Assembly (NCBI GenBank): GCA_002338715.1
Contig: DDIR01000143.1
Location: forward strand, 18,349 to 82,348
Length of the DNA: 64,000 nucleotides
Direction of reading: 5' to 3'
From: Phycisphaerales bacterium UBA1845
GTDB lineage: Bacteria; Planctomycetota; Phycisphaerae; UBA1845
The first letter of the stretch is position 1; the number at the start of each line of letters is the position of its first letter. The translations under genes and the position numbers were made by a program. Positions 26,353-36,190 of the stretch are shown piece by piece. The notes beneath the pieces are model-generated. The model saw only the letters and a program-made list of their open reading frames with translations. It searched no databases and was not told the origin of the DNA.

Positions 26353-28734
26353 CTACCTCGAGTTCTCAAGACGATATTGATTCCGCCGTCCTTTGGGCTC
26401 AGATTCGTAGCTTGAATATGACGAATAGCTCATTCCTGTGGGGGCATCAACGAGCACCGTTCCAAGAAGTTTTCCGCCGGCTGCACTGAGATCTGCATAC
26501 GTTTGCACAACATCCGCACGACGCGAGTGCGACGAACGCAGAACCATCAACGTCCCGTCGGCTTGGTTCGCGAGGATGCGGGCGTCTGCAACCGGGAGCA
26601 CCGGTGGACCATCCATTAGAACAATGTCGTATTTCTTTTTCCAACGTTCGATGCATTTGGAGAACACCCCGTTGGCAAGAATGTCATGGTTGAAGTCCTG
26701 GGGCGGTTCGCCCACCAGCAGAATATCAAAGCCATTCAAACCGGTCGGGAGGATCGCTTCGCTGTCGGTGACAGCCCCCTGCAGGAGGGTCGGCAGTCCG
26801 AACAGAGGCTTCATGTTCAAATGCTGCGACAACGACGGACGGTACATGTCGGCTTCGACGAGCAGCACCTTCTTGCCAAGCTTCGCCAGGCTCTTCGCCA
26901 ACAGCACCGACAACACGCTCTTGCCCGTCTGCATCGTTGAACTGGTGATCAACACGCAGCGCTGACCGCTCTTACCGATTCGTTCCAACAGCGCCGTTCG
27001 CACCATTCGGACGTGTTGTGTAAGGACTGCCGGCAGTTCGCCATACAAGTTGCAGCGTCTGGGCAACGGTGGAAGCTGCCCCAGGAACGGAACGCGATTC
27101 GTCTCGCCAACGTCGCCGACGCCGCGGATTTTTGAATCGGTAACCACCCGCAAATAGGCAGCGCCGACGCCGCACATCATCGCGCCAAAAAATGCCATCG
27201 CACACATCAGCGGGCGACGATCCTTGTTGGGCTGCTTGGGCTCGATGCCATAGGACGCGACAGAAATGCGCCCAGGCGCCTTGTCTTCAAACTCCAGCCC
27301 CTGCAATCGTTTCCTGACAAGACCATGGAGGTCGTTCTTTTCGTTGAGCGTCTGCTGCAAGGTTGCCACCGTCTTGGCGTACTCGCCTTTTTCAAGTTGC
27401 TCCGCGCGAACCTGGGTGAGTTGTTCGTCAAGCAACTCCAATTCACGCTGCTTCTTGGGAACCATGCGCTGCAATTCGGCCAGCGTCATCGGAGCGTCGT
27501 CGGCTTCCTTCCCTTTCGGGCCTTCAACCGTTGCGACACCGGTATCAAGTTCCTTCTGACGCGACAGCAGCAACCCCTCAAGGTGCCCCACCTCTGCATC
27601 AAGCGTCCGAATCTTCGGGTGTGACGCACCGAATCGCTGACCGGCCATCGTCAGTTCGTGACGCTTGTTCTTAAGTTGAAGATTGAGACGCTTCCATTCC
27701 TCATCATTCGAATAATGATGCACGGTAATGTCGGTTTTGGTTTCGTGGGTTTGGGCAGCCGCCTTGCTTGATTCGAGGGCGGCCAACTCTTCTGCCAGCA
27801 ACGTGTACTTGCGGGCGAGTTTTTCCCGATCGGTCTCCAGTTCCGTCACGCGCTTGGCCAACTGGGCCCGGGCGATATCAGGATCGCTCGTTCCGATGAG
27901 CTTGGAATACTCGCCGATCTCCTCGACGAGCTTGGCGATTTCTTTCTGGAGCGTGACATCTTCTTCGCGCAGCGTATCGTAGACGAGTTGCTCGCCTTCT
28001 TCGGTGTGCTCGTCGGTGTACTTGACGTATTCATCGACGATGGCGTCCACAATCACCTTCGTGTCGTGTCCATCAGTCGTCGTAACGAGAACGTCAATCA
28101 ATTCGGTGTTGCGACGCGGGCCCGCATCAACCGCGTCCTTCAACCGCTCCATGTGCCCCGGTGCTTCACCGCCAAGCAACGTTTGAATGGTGCGAGGCGA
28201 CTTCTTGTACCAGTTCGTCTCTTTCACATCTTCGCGATTGAGCACCGCATCCAGGACAGCCGACCCACGCACGATCGAAACCTGTGTGTTGAGAAACTGC
28301 CAGTAATACGGAACCATCCCGTTCTTTTCCGGGACGTCAAAGATAATCGGAGAAATCGTCGGACGTACGCGCAGCGATGCCATCGCCTCGTACTTGGGCG
28401 TAACGAACAACCAGATCGCCGGGATCGCAACGCCAGCCACAAACGCGAATACCGACAACATCAACCACTTGTAGCGAAACAGATGAAGCGGAGAGAATCC
28501 GCCAGCAGGTTCACCAGGGCCGTGCGTTTCAGGCCCGAACGAATCAAACAGCAGATCGTCGCCGTGATAGGCTGGTCCAATCTCAGCCCGACTTACGGGG
28601 CCCAATGCGTTCGAATTTGGTGCGTTTGGATGCGATAAGTGGGCCGAATCCGGGCTGGGCGGACTGCCTTCGACATATCCATCAGCAGCAGAGTCAGCGT
28701 GATTGTGATCCATTCCCATACCCATTCCACCCAT
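26353..28734 (-). CDS. Wzz/Wzc-type polysaccharide co-polymerase and tyrosine autokinase
   Basis: 793 residues from the ATG of MGGMGMGMDHNH; later Met codons in that Met/Gly stretch are also possible starts. A first TM near residue 95 (WLMLSVFAFVAGVAIPAIW) is followed by the Wzz domain, about 350 residues of periplasmic coiled coil, a second TM (LMCAMAFFGAMMCGVGAAYL) and the BY-kinase: Walker A ITSSTMQTGKSVLSVLLA, Walker A' LLVEADMYRPSLS and Walker B IVLMDGPPVLP. The tail has a Tyr cluster (YSSYSSYESE...QYRL), the expected autophosphorylation site. It controls chain length and couples synthesis to the Wza-like exporter. Confidence 0.92.
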   Translation of the reverse strand: MGGMGMGMDHNHADSAADGYVEGSPPSPDSAHLSHPNAPNSNALGPVSRAEIGPAYHGDDLLFDSFGPETHGPGEPAGGFSPLHLFRYKWLMLSVFAFVAGVAIPAIWLFVTPKYEAMASLRVRPTISPIIFDVPEKNGMVPYYWQFLNTQVSIVRGSAVLDAVLNREDVKETNWYKKSPRTIQTLLGGEAPGHMERLKDAVDAGPRRNTELIDVLVTTTDGHDTKVIVDAIVDEYVKYTDEHTEEGEQLVYDTLREEDVTLQKEIAKLVEEIGEYSKLIGTSDPDIARAQLAKRVTELETDREKLARKYTLLAEELAALESSKAAAQTHETKTDITVHHYSNDEEWKRLNLQLKNKRHELTMAGQRFGASHPKIRTLDAEVGHLEGLLLSRQKELDTGVATVEGPKGKEADDAPMTLAELQRMVPKKQRELELLDEQLTQVRAEQLEKGEYAKTVATLQQTLNEKNDLHGLVRKRLQGLEFEDKAPGRISVASYGIEPKQPNKDRRPLMCAMAFFGAMMCGVGAAYLRVVTDSKIRGVGDVGETNRVPFLGQLPPLPRRCNLYGELPAVLTQHVRMVRTALLERIGKSGQRCVLITSSTMQTGKSVLSVLLAKSLAKLGKKVLLVEADMYRPSLSQHLNMKPLFGLPTLLQGAVTDSEAILPTGLNGFDILLVGEPPQDFNHDILANGVFSKCIERWKKKYDIVLMDGPPVLPVADARILANQADGTLMVLRSSHSRRADVVQTYADLSAAGGKLLGTVLVDAPTGMSYSSYSSYESEPKGRRNQYRLENSR

Positions 28735-29087
28735 TCGTTTACCAGCCGGACGCACTGCGTCCCCATGCGGTACCCTACAGAAGTCTTTGCCAAACAATCG
28801 CTTCCGTCAAGCGAACCGGCACTTCCGTCAAGCAGATCGGCCAACGGCCATCGCCATTTGATTAACTAATCGACCCCAGAGACGTGTTTTCTACGCTCAA
28901 TCCGCAGAAATGGTTTGTCGCTCCCCCCAGGATTCTTGCCCCCAAGAATCCACGTCTTGTGCCTGCGTCCCTGCCAACACTTCCCAAACCCCGATCCGCC
29001 GGTCATCGCCTGCTTGCATTTGGCTGATCGAGTATTGGTCTGATCAAATTGTATCAGCCGATCAACAACGCCATCGAAGTGGTCAGG
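28735..29087. other. 353-nt gap between LbH and Wzc genes
   Basis: No coding signal is evident on either strand. A perfect 9-bp stem (28930-28938 with 28943-28951, loop CCCC) sits in the middle. Short direct repeats of CTTCCGTCAAGC lie just upstream of the Wzc gene (28801-28812 and 28821-28832). The gap may hold a terminator or attenuator plus an internal promoter. Confidence 0.45.
28930..28951 (-). promoter_or_regulatory. Perfect 9-bp stem-loop in the polysaccharide operon
   Basis: GGATTCTTG and CAAGAATCC are exactly complementary across a 4-nt loop. No T tract follows in the operon's direction, so an operator or RNA-processing site is as likely as a terminator. Confidence 0.4.
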
Positions 29088-30200
29088 TTATCGGCGGTTT
29101 CCCCCGAACCACCCCAAGATGCCACCGCGGTTTTTCGATGCCGGTTTGCACACGGACTTTCGTTGAACTTCTTGATCCGGAACATGGGCGCCGCTGGCCA
29201 CCACGCACTCATCGACGATCGCGCTGTCACCGACCAGTCCACGATCCCAGATCGCCGATCGGGTCACCACGGCATTCGCGCCGATCTCGCAACCCGCACC
29301 GATCGAGACCGGTCCGACAATCATCGCGTTTGCACCAATCTTGGCTCCCGGGCCGATCCAGATGGGTCCAACCAGCTTGGCCGACTCGTCAACAACCGCT
29401 GACTGATGAATCCATGCGTCGCCACGTTTCACGTGACCTTCAAATTCGTGTTTGGTTCTGGCGAGCTTTTCGACCGCCCACCCGTTCACCGTCAGGTATG
29501 ACGACCGACAGGTGATGCGCGGCGCGACATCGGTGGGCACGCGCAACACCGACACTTTCTCACCGCGTTTGTAGAGATCTGAAATCAACCCTTCTTTGAT
29601 ATCGCAGAAGCCCGTCTTTGAAACATACGACAATGACTTGCGGCTGAAGACGTAAATACCCAACGGTTCTTCATCTTCAAGGCGACGATTGCAAGACGCC
29701 GCGCCACCGTGAACAACCATGGTCATCGCGGCTTGGGTCGAACGATGGTGCTCGAGCAGCACGCTCAATTCAACCTGCGGCACAACGCCACCTTCGACCA
29801 CAACGAACAATTCCTCGCCACCGTCACGGGCTGCGTCGTGAGCACATCCGGCTGGTCCGCGCGGCATGAGGTCTTCGGTGTAATCAATGGCGACTTTCAA
29901 TCCTTCACCATTGCGCAGGTGTTGCGAGAACAATGCGGTGTTACCGTTGGCACAGACGGTCGCTCGACCGACGCCATCGTGTCCGAACCAACTTAAGATG
30001 TGGCAGATGAGCGGGCGCGTCGCAACGGGCAACATCGGGCGCGGCATGATCTGCTCCAACTCGCAGTCGCCATACGACGGACCGCCAGCGAGCACAATGC
30101 CGCGGATGGATGCAATGACGGACGGATTGCCGGGGTGTGCATCGCGCACGATGCCCCCTTCCGTCTCGCCCAATCCCCGGATGGTTGAGTTATACTCCAC
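29088..30200 (-). CDS. Degenerate nucleotidyltransferase with C-terminal LbH domain
   Basis: 370 residues from the GTG at 30200, chosen because AGGGAGG lies about 9 nt upstream; it overlaps the heparinase-type stop by 11 nt. The NTP-transferase fold begins SIRGIVLAGGPSYGDCELEQIMPRPMLPV: the PMLPV end is conserved, but the GxGTRLxP nucleotide loop is lost. The middle keeps ELFVVVEGGVVPQVEL in place of the usual LhhhGD metal site, which again lacks the Asp. The C-terminal 110 residues are hexapeptide repeats (VGPIWIGPGAKIGANAMIVGPVSIGAGCEIGANAVV). It is probably not a standard sugar-nucleotide pyrophosphorylase and may be regulatory, or a partner of the similar module in the priming transferase. 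Confidence 0.75.
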   Translation of the reverse strand: MEYNSTIRGLGETEGGIVRDAHPGNPSVIASIRGIVLAGGPSYGDCELEQIMPRPMLPVATRPLICHILSWFGHDGVGRATVCANGNTALFSQHLRNGEGLKVAIDYTEDLMPRGPAGCAHDAARDGGEELFVVVEGGVVPQVELSVLLEHHRSTQAAMTMVVHGGAASCNRRLEDEEPLGIYVFSRKSLSYVSKTGFCDIKEGLISDLYKRGEKVSVLRVPTDVAPRITCRSSYLTVNGWAVEKLARTKHEFEGHVKRGDAWIHQSAVVDESAKLVGPIWIGPGAKIGANAMIVGPVSIGAGCEIGANAVVTRSAIWDRGLVGDSAIVDECVVASGAHVPDQEVQRKSVCKPASKNRGGILGWFGGNRR

Positions 30201-32316
30201 GGTGGCTGACCTCCCTGAATCCAAGACCGCCCTGTGGAGGAAGTGACTGCGATTGCTCAGCACCTTTCGGATCCGATTTCTTGATCGGACTTCGGTGCAG
30301 GCTCAACCGCGTCACCAGGGTTGTGTTACCCGTCCATCGCAATTCACCCACGATGGTCGGGCAGGGGACTTTTTTGTGATATCCTCGGCTGACCCAGCCG
30401 AAGAGGGGATTTTCTTGACCGCTATAGGCTCGCACATCGAGCCGTGCATCAAACGTCATTTGAATTGTACCAAACGGCGCCAATATAGTAGCCGCGTTAT
30501 CGCGTATTTCTTCCACGTTACAAAATTCTGAGAAATGGAAACAAATCTGGCCGTCATGCCGCGATTTACCGGTCAATTCATCGGTAATCACCAGTTCGCC
30601 ACATGAACCGTCGAGCTCGACCGTCCGGCGATGACCGACCGGATCGCCAAGTCGGCTGTACCCGTTGTGCTCGCCCGAGACCGATCCGCCCGTCTCAGAA
30701 GGCGACCAGTCGAGGCATTTGGCCTCGGCCCGCTGGCCCCAAAGGAAGAGTCCGAGTAGCTCGGATTGGTCCTGACCGTCCACCGCCATCGTGTTGTGGG
30801 CACGGGTGCTCTTGAAATAGTCGCGCCACTTGCGATGGGTGAAGTAGTCGTAAGTTCCGGGATCGACCAGCACGTCATGACCGAAGGCGCGAAGCGTGAA
30901 CGACAACGCGTCGGCATGACCGTGGGCCGCGAGACTGCCCATGCCAAGTTCCGCACAATCGAAGACCACACTCATCCGGTCGTCGCGATCAGAACCATCA
31001 ACACCGCCCGAAACCTTCGCACCACTTTGAAGCAAGTAGTATCCGGTTTCCGCAAATGCCTTCGACTTCAATGCGATGTTTGTCTTCGCGTTCTGCTCAG
31101 CCGCTGTGTCGCGGCCAAGTTGCCAAGCCGCGCGTTCGTTAAATGCTCCAGACAGCGCTGCAAAGTCCGCGCGATTGAAGATAACGCCCGCCACCGAAAG
31201 CAGTGCCTGTGGTTGTTGCGATCGATCGCCTAGGTCGAGCACATAACCGTCATCGTAATCGCCGTAGAGCGGGAGGTTGCCTCCGCCTTCAACAAACGCG
31301 GCAACGTAATCGAACATGCGCTCGATGTGGCTCCAATACGATTCGGAAAATTCGTCGCCGACGTTCCGCCCGACGATGCCCGCAAGCAAAAAGAACTCAA
31401 GCACGAAGACGTGATAACCAAGTGCCTGTTCTTTGTTGCCGCCGTCGCGGTGCGTCTGGTTGGCAATCTCTTCTTCGAGAATCAACTTGGCGCGCTGCGC
31501 CCAGCGATTGGATTCCGCAAAGCCACTGAAGTATCGGGCTGCGATGTACGCGCCGGCAGCTTCACCGATCAAATGATTGTTGGCCGACGAGTAACGCGAG
31601 TAGCTGCGATCAAGACACCAGAGGTGTCGATGAATCGTCGGCACCAATGACTGCCAGCGCGACTGCGTCAACAAACCGGACGGTTTGATCAACTCCAGCG
31701 CCCAGACCCAGTTGATAATGCGCACGCCAAACTCAAGCGGACTGCGCCAGTTCATCCCGGTCGGGAACGGGCATTGCGTCATCCAACTGTCGATCTGATC
31801 GAGGACGGCTTGGGCGTATTCGGTCTTGCCCGAAACGGCGTAAGCCCGGGCCAACACAACCAAATGCTGGTGGCGATTGGGTTCCCAGACCAGCTTGCAG
31901 TCGCCCGCGACGTCGAAATCGCGGTAATCGATGCGGGAGGCTTTGGTCGTGGGCGATTGTTTCTTGGCAGAATAGTCGTAATTCCAGTTGATCCGCTCAC
32001 CGACGGAGAGGTCTTTGAGATCAAAGAACGACAGGCGTCCCGCGAGCACGCGATCGGCTTGTTTGAGCAATTCGGCTTTTTGATCATCCCGCAACGACGG
32101 AGCCGACGGGCTTGCGAAGCACGGTTCGGCAGTTTGGAAAGCGCGATCACCGATCAGATGTTTGAAGGTGCGGCGTGATTCTCGCAGAGGCGCTGCGACC
32201 CCATCCGCGCAGCGCTGGGCAACGCTGCACGATCGCCACCAGATTTCGGCTGGTGACATCGATTTGAGTCGGCGCCAGTACCAGTTTGGAGTCTGCAAGT
32301 TATCCCCAGCCTTCAT
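30190..32316 (-). CDS. Heparinase II/III family protein
   Basis: 708 residues from the ATG at 32316. The N-terminal alpha/alpha toroid carries NWRSPLEFGVRIINWVWALEL, SSANNHLIGEAAGAYIAARYF and GYHVFVLEFFLLAG, where Asn-Asn-His and Tyr-His are the usual catalytic neighbourhood. The C-terminal beta-sheet domain begins near GSLAAHGHADALSFTLRAFGHDVLVDPGTYDY, with the AHGHAD metal/substrate motif. No signal peptide is seen, as in many exopolysaccharide-locus members. The family cleaves uronate-containing, often sulfated glycans by elimination, or edits the polymer. It is the first gene of the operon, directly below a gene-poor 1.2-kb interval. Confidence 0.9.
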   Translation of the reverse strand: MKAGDNLQTPNWYWRRLKSMSPAEIWWRSCSVAQRCADGVAAPLRESRRTFKHLIGDRAFQTAEPCFASPSAPSLRDDQKAELLKQADRVLAGRLSFFDLKDLSVGERINWNYDYSAKKQSPTTKASRIDYRDFDVAGDCKLVWEPNRHQHLVVLARAYAVSGKTEYAQAVLDQIDSWMTQCPFPTGMNWRSPLEFGVRIINWVWALELIKPSGLLTQSRWQSLVPTIHRHLWCLDRSYSRYSSANNHLIGEAAGAYIAARYFSGFAESNRWAQRAKLILEEEIANQTHRDGGNKEQALGYHVFVLEFFLLAGIVGRNVGDEFSESYWSHIERMFDYVAAFVEGGGNLPLYGDYDDGYVLDLGDRSQQPQALLSVAGVIFNRADFAALSGAFNERAAWQLGRDTAAEQNAKTNIALKSKAFAETGYYLLQSGAKVSGGVDGSDRDDRMSVVFDCAELGMGSLAAHGHADALSFTLRAFGHDVLVDPGTYDYFTHRKWRDYFKSTRAHNTMAVDGQDQSELLGLFLWGQRAEAKCLDWSPSETGGSVSGEHNGYSRLGDPVGHRRTVELDGSCGELVITDELTGKSRHDGQICFHFSEFCNVEEIRDNAATILAPFGTIQMTFDARLDVRAYSGQENPLFGWVSRGYHKKVPCPTIVGELRWTGNTTLVTRLSLHRSPIKKSDPKGAEQSQSLPPQGGLGFREVSHRGV

Positions 32317-32905
32317 CAAGAATCAAATACACGCTCAACGACTCGCCCTGAATCATTGGCGACGACAAGTTGTTCAAACCATTCGACGCGCTGCGTTACC
32401 CAACGCAACGCAATGTTTGTACGATATCGCGCTTGTCAGCCGCTCCGCCAGTCAACCCAGAGCTACCGCGTTCCACGAGATACGACAAACAGACAACCAC
32501 GTCCGCATCCATGCGGCCGCCAAACGGCACCATCAGCGAATTCAAGCTTCGCGGGCTCTTCCAATAACTGTGTCGATGTCAGAGAGGCAAAGGGCGCTTC
32601 AATTCAAGATCAAACAGAAACAAGGGGTCGGGCGCGCCACCGCACCCAACAATCGGCATCAACTTGCATGCCCCAACATGCCCATCGTTTCTGCAACCTC
32701 GCTAAGTCGTCCACCTAACGCAAACGTCTCTACATCGTGCGCGGGCACTGCCTCATCAGCGAGAGTTCGAATTGAGCTTGTTTCTGATTCTTGGCGGTTC
32801 ACAAACGTCATGTATCACTGATCCGATGTCGAACCCCACTCAACATCGGCGTCTGGCTGGCCCTGCCGTCCGATAGATATGATTCCGGCAGTCAGACTTG
32901 TTTGA

Positions 32906-32917
32906 CGTTCATGAACG
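32906..32917. promoter_or_regulatory. Perfect 12-bp palindrome upstream of the polysaccharide operon
   Basis: CGTTCATGAACG is its own reverse complement and lies about 590 nt upstream of the first operon gene. It could be an operator, but there is no second copy nearby to support this. Confidence 0.25.
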
Positions 32918-33447
32918 CTCGACGATTTTAGACGCCGAACTCGACAGGCCCCCATCTAATCAATAAACGATCCCAATCCCCTCCACCATCCATGCGATTG
33001 GCATCAATGATATTGGAACCCAGGACCCCGGAACAAGCGCAGTCGCTCACGATTCGCGCCGGCCCCGATCTTACGTCGTTTCCCCTCACATCCAAAAAAC
33101 AACCAACATCGTTTCTTAACAAAACTGCACCACTTAACGATACTGCAATTTTGACCGCAATCAAGTGTCCGTGGCGGATTCTGCCAAGTGTTCATTCCGA
33201 CAATTCCTTTTTATCAACGTAAGCAGTTCCAAAGCAAGGATCGTTCGAGTTGAAACAGGAAGTGTGGGGGGAAATGGAGGCCGGGGTCAACCAGATGAAT
33301 CGGACCTTGAAACGTGCAAGAATTGATCACGTTTTTATTCGGACCCGTCGCCCCGACTAACGATTGGTACTCGGACGATTGCAACGGGGAGCAAGCCCAA
33401 ACCAGGCAACGGACGTGAACTGCGGAGTCGCCCAAACCTGCTCTAAT

Positions 33448-33506
33448 AAAGTGCCACGGTATCGCAAACCCGAATCAAATTCGGCGCGATACCGTGGCGT
33501 CACTTT
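33448..33506 (-). terminator. Nested hairpin terminator after the coiled-coil lipoprotein gene
   Basis: A perfect 13-bp stem (33453-33465 with 33486-33498) is extended by AAAGTG/CACTTT after a 2-nt bulge. Inside its loop a second hairpin forms (33470-33475 with 33479-33484). In the direction of the minus-strand gene it starts 22 nt after the stop and ends in CTTTATT. It is a probable intrinsic terminator. Confidence 0.6.
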
Positions 33507-33527
33507 GGATCAATTGTGCGGAATATT

Positions 33528-35051
33528 CTAACGGCGATAGCCGGCGACCGAAGCACGCACCGGCTGGACGTCGGAATCGCCAGCGACTCTTCCAACTTCG
33601 TTGCTTTTCTGTTCGTCGTTTCGTCGAACAACTGCACCGCGATTCGGCGAACTGCTGACAGTTGGCGACTCAAGGCGAACGGTCAAAAGCGCATCATTCT
33701 CAAGCAGCCGAAGAACCTCGTGCGGCAGCGCCGGGTCGATGTTGGCTGACGCGAGCACCCGATCAGTTCCGACCCGCTTGACCGGCGTGTTTGACTGCAA
33801 AGCATTCAGCGCGACACGCACATCTTCAACCGTTGCCAGTTGGCTCCGGAGGTTTTCCAACTCGGCTTGATGACTTTCGATAGCGGACCTCAGGTTGACG
33901 CGCCCCGGGTTCGTTTCCACGGACTGTGCGAATAGCAGTTCGGCCCGTTGAAGCGCCGTCTCACTGATTCGAATCTCGGATTCCAGTGCCCGGGATTGCT
34001 CCCTTGCGATGGCGTCACCGCTGCCCGGAACAAAAAGTTCTTCGCGCATCGCCAAGGCCAGCGCGTGCAGGCGAAGTTCACGAAGTTGCTGCGATACGCG
34101 ACCAAATTCCTTCTTCGCCGCGCGCAAACTCTCCTCGTTTCTGCGATAGCCTTCGTGACTTTTGAACACGATGGCCGCCAACTTCTTTCGCCCTTCCAGA
34201 CGAGTCACTTCGTCACGAATGCTGGCCCGCAGTTGGACGGCATCCTCGATCAATTGGTTGAGCGACTGCTTTTTCCAATCGATCTCATCCTGGTCGGCGG
34301 AAAGCAGCACCCGGCAAACCGGCTGCGAGCTTCGGACCTGGCTGACGTCGGCTGCAAGGAAAGCAGCCATTGATGCAGAACGCCCCACCGCCGGTTCGGG
34401 TTCGAAGATGGCAATGGTGTTTTGCTGGCTTTGCGGTTGTGATTCGCGATGACGAACATCGCTGGAGACCATGGACTTCAATTGATGGTCGAAGCTGTCC
34501 AGGGCGGCCAACTGCGTTTGCAAAGAAGTCAACAGGGTCGAATCGAAGCGATCGCCATTTCGCTGAAGTTCGAATTCATAGGCCAGCCGGCGACGTTGAT
34601 CCGGTACGTCGGCCCGCCATTTCTGCAGCGTCTGCCAAAGCTCGTCTTCGGGATGGTGAACGCGCAACGTCCCCGACAGGTTATCCTCTGCTTTGACGAA
34701 TCTGCACTGAAACGCATAGCTTCCCGGTGCGAGCGCCAAATCGAGATCTCGAACCTCGCGCCGCGGAAAACCATCCCCATACAACACAATGCTCGTCGAA
34801 TCGGTGGACGATGGCGTCAGGTCTTCAACAAAGCCATCGCCTGTTGTCGGATCGCCAGACGCGGGTTCGCGACCAGTCGGATGGTCAGCCGCCAACCGAC
34901 TTCCCGAGCGATGTTGCGCCTGGGCCACCAACTCCGAATGCGAACTCGGAGGACTGAAACAAACCCTGACGGATGTGCTTTTCTGCTGGCAGCCGATCAA
35001 ACCAATTCCAGACATGCCAACAGCGATGGCATGGTGCATCCGCATCTTCAT
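33528..35051 (-). CDS. Coiled-coil lipoprotein of unknown function
   Basis: 507 residues; the start is fixed by AAGGAG 8 nt before ATG at 35051, giving MKMRMHHAIAVGMSGIGLIGCQQ, a lipoprotein signal with lipobox LIGC. A low-complexity region (about 25-75) and a short beta-rich domain (about 80-140; SIVLYGDGFPRREVRDLDLALAPGSYAFQCRFV) follow. Then come long heptad-rich helices (about 140-440) with many Glu/Arg/Gln residues. The C-terminus is Arg/Val-rich and ends VAGYRR. It is probably periplasmic. The family is not recognised. Confidence 0.7.
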   Translation of the reverse strand: MKMRMHHAIAVGMSGIGLIGCQQKSTSVRVCFSPPSSHSELVAQAQHRSGSRLAADHPTGREPASGDPTTGDGFVEDLTPSSTDSTSIVLYGDGFPRREVRDLDLALAPGSYAFQCRFVKAEDNLSGTLRVHHPEDELWQTLQKWRADVPDQRRRLAYEFELQRNGDRFDSTLLTSLQTQLAALDSFDHQLKSMVSSDVRHRESQPQSQQNTIAIFEPEPAVGRSASMAAFLAADVSQVRSSQPVCRVLLSADQDEIDWKKQSLNQLIEDAVQLRASIRDEVTRLEGRKKLAAIVFKSHEGYRRNEESLRAAKKEFGRVSQQLRELRLHALALAMREELFVPGSGDAIAREQSRALESEIRISETALQRAELLFAQSVETNPGRVNLRSAIESHQAELENLRSQLATVEDVRVALNALQSNTPVKRVGTDRVLASANIDPALPHEVLRLLENDALLTVRLESPTVSSSPNRGAVVRRNDEQKSNEVGRVAGDSDVQPVRASVAGYRR

Positions 35052-36190
35052 TTGAGATTCTCCTTCAAGTTGTCCGCAAGATCGATGGCATGGGTGAGCC
35101 GCTGACCGTCGGATGTGGAACAGCCTTGTCCGATCTGAGCGATCTCCGTTCGATGTGAATGAACTGTCGAATACATCGATTGGATTTGCCAATGGGCAAA
35201 AGAGTCCGCTTGTAACGGATGTAGGAATTACGTCAGAATTGACGTTTGTAATGGCCATTCGCGCCGATTGGGCTGAAAGCGACGCCAAACTCGGATCGAA
35301 GTCGCCTGTGAGATTGCAGGAGCACCGGTGATTCGAGCCCTGTCACTTCAAGAAGTGAATGCTCTTGCAGGAAAATCCTTGGCTCAGACCATTTATCCAT
35401 CTGCATAAAGTAGTAGTTCAAGCAAGTTCATCTGATCTCTCCAGTTTGACAAGTTTCAGGTAGGGACTAGGCGCGGTCCCATAAGGTTCGCTACAATCAG
35501 AACACTGGAAAGCTGAAACTCTGACGCAACTGGGACATATATTCACCGGCCCAGTTTTGTTGAGTTTCGTTGCTTTCGATTCAGGGGAGATTCGGGAGAC
35601 ACAGCCGGGGTCGGATGTGTTTCTGTAGAAGCAAGAAGAACCATATCCAATTCCCACCACAGGAAGCGCCAACAAGAAACGCTGAGTCTCCGCTGCGCTT
35701 GGCTTGCAGGGTTTTTCGTCGTTTGCGCATTGCCGAAATCTGCAGTTGATCAAGATTCAGCGTTCGGGAAAGAAGTCGTCCGTACGAATTGTTGAGGGTG
35801 AAGAAGACAACGGATGTTCGATTCATCACGCACTCGGATTGAAAACAATACACGCAATGCACTGGGTTTTGTTGTTTGCGGACAGCACGACTCAAGGCTG
35901 CGTGTCATTGCATAGGTAGCGCACGACAGAGATTAGGCGTGCGGCAAAGATTGGCGTGCGGCGGTGAAATTGTCGCGGCATATCTTTGAAATTGGCAATG
36001 TCATTGCGGACGAACGACATTGGAAAGAGTAAATGAGGACTTTGTAACGCAGCAGGGCTGCAAGAATCTGAGAGCACACGTAATTCGTTAATTTTGAAAT
36101 CATTTCGTGAATTGAAACGCACAGGTGGACGCTGAGTCGCAAAAGATTTGGCTTGCGTCCGTGACAAGACGCAATCGAAAGGGGATGGCT
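35052..36190. other. 1.1-kb interval between divergent secreted-protein genes
   Basis: It separates a minus-strand and a plus-strand gene, so it must hold both promoters. No credible protein or structural RNA gene was seen; open frames on the minus strand (for example about 35581-35895) lack protein-like composition. Small perfect hairpins are present: ACGTCA/TGACGT at 35230-35245 and TCACTT/AAGTGA at 35343-35358. Confidence 0.5.

Larger units (their letters stand above)
32317..33527. other. 1.2-kb interval without a convincing gene
   Basis: Open frames on both strands are short, compositionally unlike the neighbours, and show no recognisable protein. The interval separates the polysaccharide operon from the coiled-coil lipoprotein gene, both on the minus strand, so it should carry the operon promoter. 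I could not identify a trustworthy -35/-10 pair. It contains a perfect 12-bp palindrome at 32906-32917 and the nested hairpin at 33448-33506. Confidence 0.55.

Noticed and set aside
32162-32821. 219-residue plus-strand frame reaching into the gene-free interval
   Set aside because: It starts inside the heparinase gene on the opposite strand, is Arg/His/Gln-rich and shows no recognisable domain or ribosome site.
35418-35895. Overlapping minus-strand frames of 104 and 111 residues
   Set aside because: Two frames overlap each other on the same strand with no ribosome site or family motif; most likely non-coding.
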